DNA of 27,074 nt from Microscillaceae bacterium (GTDB lineage Bacteria; Bacteroidota; Bacteroidia; Cytophagales; Microscillaceae). The notes beneath the pieces are model-generated. The model ran no database searches. It was not told where the DNA came from and was given only the letters and a program-made list of their open reading frames with translations. The stretch is taken from NCBI GenBank assembly GCA_003483885.1, contig DMXI01000031.1, positions 1-27,074 of the forward strand, given 5' to 3'. Positions 16,923-24,424 of the stretch are shown here, piece by piece. Made by a program: the position numbers and the translations under genes. The first letter of the stretch is position 1. Every line of letters starts with the position of its first letter.

Positions 16923-17315
16923 ATGTCGGCAAAGTATCAGCATATTTTGGTGGTAGACGATGATAAAACTTTCATCTATCTCAACTATAAGCTTCTTTCT
17001 AAAATTACCGGGTGCAAGAAAATTTTACTCAAAATGAGTGGAGTTACAGCTTTGCAATACCTGAAAGAATGTGATCAAGCGCAGGATTTTCCAGAATTAA
17101 TAAGTATGGATTGGAATATGCCATTGGGTAATGGCAACGATTTTTTGGAAGAGTATTCCAAAGAGTTTTATAAGAAGTATCCTGAAACTAAAGTAGTGAT
17201 TATATCGGGGGTTACCTCTGAAATTCAATCTGAGCAAATCAAAAACTATGATTTTGTCATGGGGTTTTTACCCAAACCAGTTGATGAACAGACTTTGGCC
17301 AACGTGATCATGTAG
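16923..17315 (+). CDS. Single-domain response regulator (CheY-like receiver)
   Basis: The 130-residue product is a receiver only. It has the acidic cluster D12-D13-D14 (ILVVDDDK), phospho-acceptor D63 in SMDWNMPLGNG, S95 in IISGV, and K118 in LPKPVDE. No output domain follows. Stand-alone receivers of this type relay phosphate to a partner or act by binding. The conserved SMDWNMP and the N-terminal 'YQHILVVDDDKTFIYLNYKLL' are typical of Bacteroidota receivers annotated as DNA-independent. No kinase is adjacent: the neighbours are an OMPLA-like gene (divergent) and a repeat protein. The three signalling genes at 11152-15505 are on the opposite strand, 1.4 kb away, so a functional link is possible but unsupported. 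Confidence 0.9.
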   Translation: MSAKYQHILVVDDDKTFIYLNYKLLSKITGCKKILLKMSGVTALQYLKECDQAQDFPELISMDWNMPLGNGNDFLEEYSKEFYKKYPETKVVIISGVTSEIQSEQIKNYDFVMGFLPKPVDEQTLANVIM

Positions 17316-17428
17316 CAACATACCCTTTTTTTATGCCTTTTTGCTTTGGCCTTTTCGTTTTGGGCCTTTTATTTTCCTAACCATTTACTTGTTCTCTGCA
17401 CAGGATTTACGCAGTTTTTTATCATTTT

Positions 17429-17461
17429 TTTGAAAGCCATGCAACCTCCTGCCTGAATTTG
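17429..17461 (+). promoter_or_regulatory. Candidate promoter of the 16-residue-repeat protein gene
   Basis: TTTG (17429-17432, end of a run of seven T) is followed after 21 nt by TGAATTTG (17454-17461), seven of eight matches to TAnnTTTG. The leader would be about 40 nt to the ATG at 17508. Confidence 0.4.
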
Positions 17462-17507
17462 GTTGTCTTCCCTCCAAACTATAGAACCATTTAATACTAT
17501 ATAAACC

Positions 17508-18770
17508 ATGAAAAACCAAGACAAAAAAATCAGCGTGCGAATTACAGAACTTTTATTCGTATTATTCCTTGTTATTTCTTTTTCAAATTACACTGCATTT
17601 GCCCAAGATGCAGGAGGAGGTTTTAACCTGGCTATCAAACACACCGGAATAGGTTTTGGCAACTCCAAAAAGTTTAACGGAATTCGTTTTAATTACCGAG
17701 ATCGCAATGTCGAGAAGGTAAATGGAATCAATGTAACCTTATGGAATCCCTATGATTTTGATGAAGGCATACAAAGTAGTATCAATGGAGTAGCCATTGG
17801 CTTACCTTTGACTGGTGCCCGAAACATTCGTGGTATTGCCGTTGGGATGGGAGTAGGAGCCACCGAATCTATGTATGGGATCAACTTTGGGGCATTGGGT
17901 GCTGGCGCTGGCAAAAACGTGGGCGGAATTAACATTGGGGGACTTGGTTTAGGGGCTGGTCGTAACTTATCGGGAATCAACATTGGTGGTCTCGGTATGG
18001 GGGCTGGCAACAACGTGACAGGAATCAATGTAGGTGGACTTGGCCTGGGGGCTGGCAACAAATTAAGAGGAATTAACCTGGCAGGACTAGGCTTGGGAGC
18101 TGGCGAAGATTTGTTTGGAATCAATGTAGCAGGTTTGGGCTTGGGTGCTGGCCGAAAAGTTACTGGAATCAATGTGAGCTTAGGAGGAATAGGGGCTGGA
18201 AACCAACTAGAGGGAATCTCGATAGGAGGCTTGGCAGTTGGTTCTGGTGGACACGTGAAAGGAATCACAGTTGGTGGTTTGGCGGTAGCTGCTGGCAAAA
18301 GCATTACCGGTATTTCGGCATCAGCCATTGCGGTGGCTTCGGGCGGCAATGTAACCGGGATCAATTTGGCTGGTATTGCGGTAGCAGCGGGAGATAATCT
18401 ATCAGGAATCAATGTCGGTGGAATATCAGTAGCCGCAGGTGATCGGGTAATGGGGATCAACGTGGCCGGGATTGCGATTGGGGCGCGTAAAGTATCAGGT
18501 TTATCGGCTTCGGCAGTGATTGGAGGAAAACACTTGACTGGAGTGCATTTGGCACCAGCTTATTTACGCGTGGTAGATAATGGTACGATGCGAGGATTGG
18601 CCATTAGTGCCTTCAATCACATCAGAGGAGAGCAAAAAGGGGTAACGATTGGGGTATTCAATTACGCCCGTAAACTCAAAGGAATTCAAATTGGCTTGCT
18701 CAATTATGTCAAAGAAAACCCGCTGTTACTTCGCTTGATGCCTATTCTTAATTTTAATTTTAGAGATTAA
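17508..18770 (+). CDS. Exported protein built of 16-residue Gly/Ile/Asn repeats (LA_2272-like)
   Basis: The 420-residue product has a hydrophobic signal peptide at about 14-32 ending near FAQ. A short N-terminal part (33-108) contains 'GIRFNYRDRNVEKVNGINVTLWNP'. At least 14 tandem units run from G109 to about 344, with consensus G-I-N-h-x-G-L-x-h-x-A-G-x-x-h-x. Units begin at 124, 140, 156 and so on to 316, always exactly 16 residues apart. The last third (345-420) returns to looser repeats, 'GVTIGVFNYARKLKGIQIGLLNYV', close to the pattern of the LA_2272 family of surface repeat proteins. A beta-solenoid or a barrel made of many short strands is plausible. The final residues (NFNFRD) are aromatic. 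Function unknown; an envelope location is inferred from the signal peptide. It is a single-gene unit. Confidence 0.85.
   Translation: MKNQDKKISVRITELLFVLFLVISFSNYTAFAQDAGGGFNLAIKHTGIGFGNSKKFNGIRFNYRDRNVEKVNGINVTLWNPYDFDEGIQSSINGVAIGLPLTGARNIRGIAVGMGVGATESMYGINFGALGAGAGKNVGGINIGGLGLGAGRNLSGINIGGLGMGAGNNVTGINVGGLGLGAGNKLRGINLAGLGLGAGEDLFGINVAGLGLGAGRKVTGINVSLGGIGAGNQLEGISIGGLAVGSGGHVKGITVGGLAVAAGKSITGISASAIAVASGGNVTGINLAGIAVAAGDNLSGINVGGISVAAGDRVMGINVAGIAIGARKVSGLSASAVIGGKHLTGVHLAPAYLRVVDNGTMRGLAISAFNHIRGEQKGVTIGVFNYARKLKGIQIGLLNYVKENPLLLRLMPILNFNFRD
17832..18539 (+). repeat. Coding tandem repeats, 48-bp period
   Basis: Roughly 14 degenerate copies of a 48-bp unit encode the 16-residue repeats. 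Units drift at the nucleotide level (synonymous and conservative changes), so this is an old array kept by selection rather than a recent slippage product. The strict 48-bp spacing is broken only near the ends, where two units are 15 and one is 14 residues. Confidence 0.85.
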
Positions 18771-18798
18771 GCTACATCAATTTTAAGATATTTAGTTG

Positions 18799-18818
18799 GG
18801 AGGTAATAAATAACCTCC
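18799..18818 (+). terminator. Possible terminator after the repeat protein gene
   Basis: ggaggt and acctcc (6-bp arms, 8-nt loop) lie 28 bp after the stop and precede a T-rich tract (ctttggttgcttcttattt). The stem is short, so confidence is modest. Confidence 0.4.
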
Positions 18819-18893
18819 TGGCTTTGGTTGCTTCTTATTTACTGATGCTACACACAAATGAATAATTATCCATTACGCCTAACGACTTTCAGG

Positions 18894-18961
18894 ATTAACT
18901 TCGTTGAGTACCGATACATTGGTATTTACAACTTGGACATACACTCTGCGGTTCAGAGTTC
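18894..18961 (-). repeat. Copy A of an inverted ~70-bp repeat pair
   Basis: The reverse complement of this stretch matches 20804-20874 (copy B). Shared blocks include ccgcaga, caagttgtaaatac, atgtat and a final cgaa. Over the 45 bases starting at caagttg I count 36 identities, with most differences being transitions. Each copy carries a small internal hairpin (aatac-nnat-gtaty). The copies point in opposite directions and enclose the S41 peptidase gene. Confidence 0.65.
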
Positions 18962-19029
18962 GTTAATCGGTGTTCAACATTCAAAACTTATGTAACTCGA
19001 GTTATTTACATTTACCTAACCCCAATCTA

Positions 19030-20493
19030 ATGAAATATATATTTTCTATGGGCTTTTGCTTTTTGTTAAGCATAGCATTTGCTCAACCCCATCAATTTCA
19101 AAAAAAAATTCAAGGATATTGGTTGCAACAAGGCTACGGGATTTATTTAGAAATCACCGACTCTGTTTACAAGTTTTATGATATGACAAAAATTTCCTGC
19201 CAGCAATCTGCTTCTCCCGTGCTGAACCATTGGTCTGGATCACTCAAATCATTGTTGGATTTATACCACATCGAAAAAATATCCCGCGAGGAAATGACAC
19301 TCAAATATGGCATTACTTCCTATGAGTTTAAGCGTTTGAAAGTCCCCCTGAGTATATGTCAACAACCCATTAAGTTTTCTGAAGACCCTGTCTTGAACTT
19401 TGATATTTTGTGGCGTACATTCAAAGAAAACTATGCTTATGCTCGTTTGCGGAAAGTAAATTGGGATAAATTATATAAAAAATATCGCCCCCTGATCTCA
19501 AAGAAGACAACCAATCTACAGTTGTATGGTTATTTTCGTGATATGCTAGATGCCATTGAAGATGCTCATATTAGTTTACGGGTTCCCAAAGATTTAGAAA
19601 CTACCTATGCTCAATCAAAGACTTCGTCAGCGAGTAAACCCAAACACTATCAATACAATTACCCTACCGCCCGTTATCTTGCTCAGCAACAAGTAACGAA
19701 AATGTTTCCACAAGTTACGTTTAAGCGTTTTCATAAAGATTTGTTGATGTGGGGCAAGCTAAATCAGCGAGTTGGTTATATCCAGGTGAATGCGATGAAT
19801 GGGTTTTCATTGGACGTGAACATTCCCGATTCCCTCTTTCCACCTCAATATTGGGCAAAACATTGGGGGCAAATAGTTGCAAGTTTGAAGAAAGGAAAAA
19901 CGATCGGACAGTATTTTAGGGATGAAATACGAGGAGTGAATGTGATGATAGATTCTGTCATTCAAGCACTGTCTTCTACTTCTGCCATTATTTTGGATGT
20001 AAGGTTTAATAATGGAGGAACAGACCAAGTTGCCTTGGATATTTTATCTCGTTTTGTACAAGAAAAAGCAATCGTATTTTCAAAAAAAGTGTGGAATAAA
20101 AACAATTATTTAGCGAAACAAGACATTGTGATCCAACCAGCCCCAAAAACGTATCAGGGTAAAATAGCCATCTTAACCAGCCACCAAACCGCTAGTTCGG
20201 CCGAAACATTGGTGTTAAGTTCGTTGGCTTTGCCCAGTATTGTGAGGATTGGGTCGCCTACTATGGGAGTTTTCTCAGATGTGCTACAGAAGCAATTGCC
20301 CAATGGTTGGAGGTTTGGTTTGTCTAATGAGATATACCAATCTAACACCCATCAAAACTATGAGCATCAAGGTATTCCACCCAAATATTTGATTGAGTAC
20401 CCTAAAAATGCGATGGCGTTTTTTGAGACGATTTATGCACAAAAAAACACCGACCTGGCTATTCAAAAAGCCTTAGATTTGCTTGTTAAATAA
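19030..20493 (+). CDS. S41-family peptidase, exported
   Basis: From the ATG at 19030 the product is 487 residues with a signal peptide (MKYIFSMGFCFLLSIAFAQ). Starting at 18970 would add 20 residues and bury the signal peptide, so I reject it. Residues 20-110 form an uncharacterised N-terminal domain. Residues about 120-200 are the helical S41 pre-domain ('FDILWRTFKENYAY', 'MLDAIEDAHISLRVP'). The catalytic part includes 'AIILDVRFNNGGTDQVALDI' (about 319-338) and ILTSHQTASSAETLVLSS, placing the nucleophile at S389 or S390. It ends with 'LPNGWRFGLSNEIY' and 'GIPPKYLIEYP', usual in S41 enzymes of the tricorn-like or CtpA group. I see no obvious PDZ domain. The substrate is unknown; the protein is presumably periplasmic. 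The gene sits between copies of an inverted repeat. Confidence 0.9.
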   Translation: MKYIFSMGFCFLLSIAFAQPHQFQKKIQGYWLQQGYGIYLEITDSVYKFYDMTKISCQQSASPVLNHWSGSLKSLLDLYHIEKISREEMTLKYGITSYEFKRLKVPLSICQQPIKFSEDPVLNFDILWRTFKENYAYARLRKVNWDKLYKKYRPLISKKTTNLQLYGYFRDMLDAIEDAHISLRVPKDLETTYAQSKTSSASKPKHYQYNYPTARYLAQQQVTKMFPQVTFKRFHKDLLMWGKLNQRVGYIQVNAMNGFSLDVNIPDSLFPPQYWAKHWGQIVASLKKGKTIGQYFRDEIRGVNVMIDSVIQALSSTSAIILDVRFNNGGTDQVALDILSRFVQEKAIVFSKKVWNKNNYLAKQDIVIQPAPKTYQGKIAILTSHQTASSAETLVLSSLALPSIVRIGSPTMGVFSDVLQKQLPNGWRFGLSNEIYQSNTHQNYEHQGIPPKYLIEYPKNAMAFFETIYAQKNTDLAIQKALDLLVK

Positions 20494-20510
20494 GAAAAAC
20501 TTTGTTTTAG

Positions 20511-20539
20511 ACCTGACAGGTTTTAAAAACCTGTCGGGT
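20511..20539. terminator. Palindromic terminator of the S41 gene
   Basis: acctgacaggttt and aaacctgtcgggt form a 13-bp stem in RNA (with one G-U pair) around a 3-nt loop, 17 bp after the S41 stop. The word 'acctgacaggt' recurs in inverted form at 20887-20899, just outside the M1 gene. It therefore looks like a member of a dispersed palindromic family as well as a terminator. Confidence 0.6.
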
Positions 20540-20601
20540 AGGGTGTTTAGAATTAGTGAATTTCTTCCCCTCATTTTTATTGATGTTGTCAGTATTCCAG
20601 T

Positions 20602-20698
20602 AAGCCCCTCCTAACCTCCCCAACTGGGGAGGAACGTTACTTGCGATAGTTTATCCGCGACTGTTTCTCCCCAGTTGGGGAGACTAAGAGGGGCTTTT
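20602..20698. repeat. Inverted pair of ~31-bp palindromic repeats
   Basis: The left arm (20602-20632) starts aagcccctcctaacctcccc. The right arm (20666-20698) is its reverse complement with a few changes. Each arm contains its own palindrome (ctccccaactggggag). The two arms are 33 bp apart. Sequences of this 'aagcccctc...ccaactgggg' type are common dispersed repeats in Bacteroidota. The rest of the 418-bp gap between the S41 and M1 genes (20494-20911) holds the terminator at 20511, copy B of the S41-flanking repeat and the half-palindrome at 20887; I see no gene in it. Confidence 0.75.
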
Positions 20699-20803
20699 GT
20701 TGGTATTTCACAACGTCCATTTTGATTACAGAACTCAAAAGGTTATGCAATAACCTGAGCTTCTGTCAATTTTTAAAGCACTGAATAACTCTAAAAACGA
20801 GGA

Positions 20804-20874
20804 GAACTTTTTTGAAACCGCAGAACGAAGTTCAAGTTGTAAATACTGATGTATTGGTGCTCTGCGAATCTAAT
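20804..20874 (+). repeat. Copy B of the inverted ~70-bp repeat pair
   Basis: This is the partner of 18894-18961 in opposite orientation. Within this copy cgcaga (20819) and tctgcg (20861) are complementary and frame an inner aatac/gtatt stem, so the element can fold on itself. Copy A keeps the inner stem but not the outer one. Confidence 0.65.
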
Positions 20875-20911
20875 TCTTAACACTCTACCTGTCAGGTCTG
20901 AACCTAAAATA

Positions 20912-22873
20912 TTATTTATCACCCTTCTTATCGTTTTTCCAGGTGTTATTAGCCTTATTTACATCCGATACCAGGTTTTTAGGGTCAATACGTACCTGCT
21001 TGATTTTACTTTTGCTATTGTATACGTAGTTAAACTTATTTCCCTTAAACCAAATCTCTACCGATAGTTTCACGGTTTTCTTAGTGCCGTTTTCTTCTTC
21101 TATTTCCAAGATTACGGGCATCAACACACCACCCTTATTCTCTAGGTTGATGATGGCACCCTTTTCAGGTTTGTTACCAACATAACGTACCCCAGTCACA
21201 CCTTGGTCGATAGTTTCGGTGGTGTAAAACCATTTTTTCCAGAACCAATCCAACTCTTCTCCGCCGGCATTTTCCATAGTATTGAAAAAGTCGATAGGGG
21301 TGGGGTGCTTGTAAGCCCAACGCTTGATGTAGGTACGGAAGGCGTAGTCGAAGCGCTCTGGACCCAAAATTACTTCTCTGAGCATATATAAACCAATCGC
21401 AGGTTTAAAGTAAGCAGTCATGCCCAAGCTTTGCGAACTTCTCACAATATCGGGATATGTATGAATACTCTCTGCCCGAGAAGAGCGCAGCATACCTGCT
21501 AAAAAGGGTGAGCCTAAAAACACCGTTCTTCTATATTCTCCTTTGTTAAAAGCCAGGGTACTGTAGTGATTGATAAACTGATTGAAGCCTTCGTCCATCC
21601 AAGGATACAGGCGTTCGTTACTTCCCACAATCATCGGAAACCAGTTGTGGCCAAACTCGTGGTCAGTTACGCCCCAGAGGCTACCTCCAGTAGAGCGCCA
21701 TCCACAAAACGAAAGACCTGGATATTCCATACCACCTACATTGCTAGCTACGTTTACGGCTGCTGGGTAAGGGTATTCAAACCATTTTTTAGAATAATAC
21801 TCAATCGAGGCTTTGGTATACTCAGTAGAACGCCCCCAAGCTTTTTGGCTGGCTACTTCGGTAGGGTATGCCGATTGGGCTATAGCTTTTTTGCCACTAG
21901 GCAAATTAATACGGGCTGCATCCCAAACAAAAGCCTTGGAAGATCCCCAGGCTATATCCCGGCTATTTTCCATTTTAAAATGCCAAGTGATATTGCCACT
22001 TTGTTTGGGGCGGGTTTTTTTGGTTTTGCCTACTTCATCTTGCCCGATAATCATCACAGTTTTGTCGCTTTTTTCGGCCTTGGCAAAACGCTTGATTTGT
22101 TCTTTAGTCAATACTTCTTTAGGATTTTGAAGCTTGCCCGATGCCACCACAATATGGTCGTAGGGTACTGTTACTTTAAAGTCAAAATCGCCATACTCGC
22201 AATAAAACTCACCTGCTCCCAAATAAGGCGCAGTATTCCAACCTTTGATGTCGTCGTACACACACAAGCGAGGATACCACTGGGCAATACTGTAAATCCA
22301 GCCATCTTTTACTTTTAATCTTCCACAACGATCCATCCCGTATTGAGGTACTTTAAACTCAAAATCCATCTCTACGGTAAGTTTTCCTCCTTTGGCAGCC
22401 AAGTCTTCATTAAGTTGTACCTGCATACGGGTATCGCTAATGACATATTTGGCATCATAACTTTTGTTTCCAGCTTTAACCTTTACATTGGATATTTTAT
22501 ACCCTCCATCAAAGTCACCAGTGTAACGTCCCCCGCTGGTCGACACGTTCACAGCTCCACGAGAGTCTTGTTTGAATCGGTTTTGGCCCAACTGTAGCCA
22601 TAAGAATTCTAAAGATTGGGGGCTGTTGTTGGTATAAGTAATGGCGATGTGCCCTTTGAGCTGATGAGATTCATCGTTGAGGGTAACTGCCAAAGTATAG
22701 TCAGCACGGTTTTGCCAGTATTGCTCACCAGGAGCTCCTGAAGCAGAACGGTAAGGGTTTCCCTGCCAATCGAATGTAGGGAGAAAAGTATTGAGGTTAT
22801 TTTGGGCTTGTAAGGCACCCAGAGAGGTGAATAAGGCAAGCATAAAGGCTTGCCAGCACGCATATTTTTTCAT
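20912..22873 (-). CDS. M1-family metallopeptidase, exported
   Basis: This is a zinc aminopeptidase-like protein of 653 residues with a signal peptide (LALFTSLGALQAQ, cut after about 24). A beta-rich N-terminal domain precedes the catalytic domain. Substrate-binding GGMEYPGL (380-387) is a form of the GAMEN exopeptidase loop with Y in place of N. Zinc ligands are H405 and H409 in DHEFGHNWF, and E428 in WMDEGF, exactly 18 residues after H409 as in gluzincins. A C-terminal beta domain ends in a Lys/Asp-rich tail. Bacteroidota carry several such periplasmic or surface M1 enzymes, usually for peptide feeding. The gene converges with the S41 peptidase and diverges from the DHH gene. The upstream palindrome at 22902 could be its operator. 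Confidence 0.95.
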   Translation of the reverse strand: MKKYACWQAFMLALFTSLGALQAQNNLNTFLPTFDWQGNPYRSASGAPGEQYWQNRADYTLAVTLNDESHQLKGHIAITYTNNSPQSLEFLWLQLGQNRFKQDSRGAVNVSTSGGRYTGDFDGGYKISNVKVKAGNKSYDAKYVISDTRMQVQLNEDLAAKGGKLTVEMDFEFKVPQYGMDRCGRLKVKDGWIYSIAQWYPRLCVYDDIKGWNTAPYLGAGEFYCEYGDFDFKVTVPYDHIVVASGKLQNPKEVLTKEQIKRFAKAEKSDKTVMIIGQDEVGKTKKTRPKQSGNITWHFKMENSRDIAWGSSKAFVWDAARINLPSGKKAIAQSAYPTEVASQKAWGRSTEYTKASIEYYSKKWFEYPYPAAVNVASNVGGMEYPGLSFCGWRSTGGSLWGVTDHEFGHNWFPMIVGSNERLYPWMDEGFNQFINHYSTLAFNKGEYRRTVFLGSPFLAGMLRSSRAESIHTYPDIVRSSQSLGMTAYFKPAIGLYMLREVILGPERFDYAFRTYIKRWAYKHPTPIDFFNTMENAGGEELDWFWKKWFYTTETIDQGVTGVRYVGNKPEKGAIINLENKGGVLMPVILEIEEENGTKKTVKLSVEIWFKGNKFNYVYNSKSKIKQVRIDPKNLVSDVNKANNTWKNDKKGDK

Positions 22874-22901
22874 ATTCTTCTATATTATTAATGATCTAAG
22901 T

Positions 22902-22922
22902 TTGAAGTTGTATCAACTTCAA
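22902..22922 (-). promoter_or_regulatory. 21-bp perfect palindrome upstream of the M1 gene (operator candidate)
   Basis: ttgaagttg and caacttcaa flank a 3-bp centre; all 18 arm positions match. It lies 28-49 bp before the ATG of the minus-strand M1 gene, where an operator or a leader hairpin would sit. It has the size and odd-spaced symmetry of a dimeric regulator site. The responsible regulator is not in the window. Confidence 0.5.
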
Positions 22923-23088
22923 TGGATGCCATCAGCGAAAGTTTAGCTACTCATATCAGCGTCAATTGATCTGCTGATTTGTTTATCCATTTTTCAAAAA
23001 TAATGATTCCTGTAAAATATGTGTCGGCAAAAGCTACATTTTATTACAATTCAAATGTCAGGCAGTAGGCAACTGAAAACGCTGATGC

Positions 23089-23119
23089 TTTGAAGAACCA
23101 CGTTTTTTTGCTATGTTTA
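23089..23119 (+). promoter_or_regulatory. Candidate promoter of the DHH operon
   Basis: TTTG (23089-23092) is followed after 19 nt by TATGTTTA (23112-23119), seven of eight matches to TAnnTTTG with the preferred spacing. The leader would be about 30 nt. This is the best-looking promoter in the window. Confidence 0.45.
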
Positions 23120-23154
23120 GAGTTTACATACTTACAAAGTAAAGACACCCCCCT

Positions 23155-23955
23155 ATGAAAACTTATGTACTTTACCATGCCCATTGTACCGATGGTTTTG
23201 GTGCAGCGTATGCGGCCTGGAGAATTCACGGCAGCAAGGCGATTTACCTACCTGTAAAGTATGATAACCCAATGCCCAAGCTCAAGCATAAGTCCCAAGT
23301 GTACATTGTAGATTTTAGTTATTCTCGTGAGGAGTTGCTGGAGTTGGCGAGCCAAATGCATGAAGTAGTGGTGTTGGATCATCACAAAACGGCTGAAGAA
23401 GACTTAAAAGGTATAGAGCCTTCAGATGCGCCAAACTTGCACATTACGTTTGATATGGAAAAAAGTGGGGCAGTATTGGCTTGGGAATATTTCCTTCCTG
23501 ATGAAGAGATTCCCCCATTGATTTTGCACATTCAAGATAAAGACCTATGGCGCTTTGACCTAAAAGATACCAAAAAAGTGATTGCATCGTTGCGTTCCTA
23601 TAACATGGATTTTGAATTGTGGGATAAATTTAACTTGGATAAACTCATCACCGAGGGAGAAGCCATTTTGCGTTATCAAACCTTGACTGTCAATAAGCTT
23701 TGTAAGAACATGCGCATGATGAAAGTAGGAGGGCATATGGTTCCTTCGGTCAATAGTGGGGTGTTACAAAGCGAAATTGGAAACCGCTTGTGTGAGTTAT
23801 ACCCGGAAAGCCCTTTTTCGATGGTATATTTTGATGCGAGCGATAAAACCCGCTACAGCTTACGTTCTATTGGCGAATTTGATGTGTCAGAAGTGGCGCG
23901 TACCTATGGAGGTGGAGGTCACAAAAACGCGGCAGGTTATATTTTGCGGGATTAG
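23155..23955 (+). CDS. DHH-family phosphoesterase
   Basis: This is a 266-residue cytosolic member of the DHH/DHHA1 superfamily, whose enzymes hydrolyse phosphodiester or pyrophosphate bonds (for example c-di-AMP, nanoRNA or polyphosphate) with Mn or Co. N-terminal motifs are YHAHCTDGFGAAYAAW (about 7-22), VDFSY (about 53-57) and the DHH motif LDHHKTA (about 74-80). The C-terminal DHHA1 motif is YGGGGHKNAAGY near the end. The length is short compared with GdpP or RecJ, and no PAS, CBS or membrane part is present. It resembles the compact stand-alone type often annotated as a phosphohydrolase of unknown substrate. It is followed after 15 bp by a small unknown gene on the same strand, probably co-transcribed. 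Confidence 0.92.
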   Translation: MKTYVLYHAHCTDGFGAAYAAWRIHGSKAIYLPVKYDNPMPKLKHKSQVYIVDFSYSREELLELASQMHEVVVLDHHKTAEEDLKGIEPSDAPNLHITFDMEKSGAVLAWEYFLPDEEIPPLILHIQDKDLWRFDLKDTKKVIASLRSYNMDFELWDKFNLDKLITEGEAILRYQTLTVNKLCKNMRMMKVGGHMVPSVNSGVLQSEIGNRLCELYPESPFSMVYFDASDKTRYSLRSIGEFDVSEVARTYGGGGHKNAAGYILRD

Positions 23956-23970
23956 AAAAATCTACCTATT

Positions 23971-24402
23971 ATGAAAATCAAGAAACAGTTCAGTCAACTT
24001 TCTTACAAGGAAATCAAAGAAACGATTATTCATCGTAAAAAATACACCAACTTTAACGTTTTGGGCCTGTATCGGGGTATTTTGGAGCATGAAAAACTTA
24101 CCTTGGATCAAAAGATTGAACTGAGAGATTTTGCCCATGAATTTTTCTATAAATCCTACAATTTTTTACAGATCAAAGACCCGCATACCTATTACAAACA
24201 CCTGATATTGGGCGAAGAAGAAACTTTGACGGTGGCCGATGAGCGGCAGATTTGGCAAGACATCCGCCGTAATCAAGAAAAAATTCTCAAAGAAAAACGT
24301 ATCAAGCACCGGAGTTTTGGTATCTACTCCAAACATGAGTGCAATGATGAAGCCTGTCCTTACCAAGGCGTAATGTTTCGTCAAGGCTCAGCCTATTTGT
24401 AA
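23971..24402 (+). CDS. Small hypothetical protein with C-terminal His/Cys cluster
   Basis: The 143-residue product is basic (many Lys) and soluble, mostly helical by eye ('EIKETIIHRKKYTNFNVL', 'DQKIELRDFAHEFFYKSYNF'). The last 25 residues carry the cluster KHECNDEACPYQG, possibly a metal site, although only two Cys and one His are visible. I do not recognise a family. It begins 15 bp after the DHH gene, so it may act with that phosphoesterase. A lysine-rich surface suggests contact with nucleic acid or phosphate, which is inference only. Confidence 0.75.
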   Translation: MKIKKQFSQLSYKEIKETIIHRKKYTNFNVLGLYRGILEHEKLTLDQKIELRDFAHEFFYKSYNFLQIKDPHTYYKHLILGEEETLTVADERQIWQDIRRNQEKILKEKRIKHRSFGIYSKHECNDEACPYQGVMFRQGSAYL

Positions 24403-24424
24403 ATGTAAAAGTTCAAAGAATATC

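Noticed and set aside
17750..18460. 236-residue Pro-rich open frame on the minus strand
   Set aside because: It is the antisense of the 48-bp coding repeats, so its repeats are a by-product; the plus strand has a signal peptide and a conserved pattern.
17832..18539. Regular 48-bp spacing resembling a CRISPR array
   Set aside because: There are no alternating conserved repeats and unique spacers; whole units are homologous, in frame and encode a repeated protein motif.
18970..19029. Upstream start for the S41 peptidase
   Set aside because: The extra 20 residues would precede a clear signal peptide that begins exactly at the ATG at 19030.
21566..22318. 250-residue open frame on the plus strand opposite the M1 peptidase
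   Set aside because: The opposite strand encodes a clear M1 catalytic domain over the same bases; the plus-strand translation has no recognisable domain.
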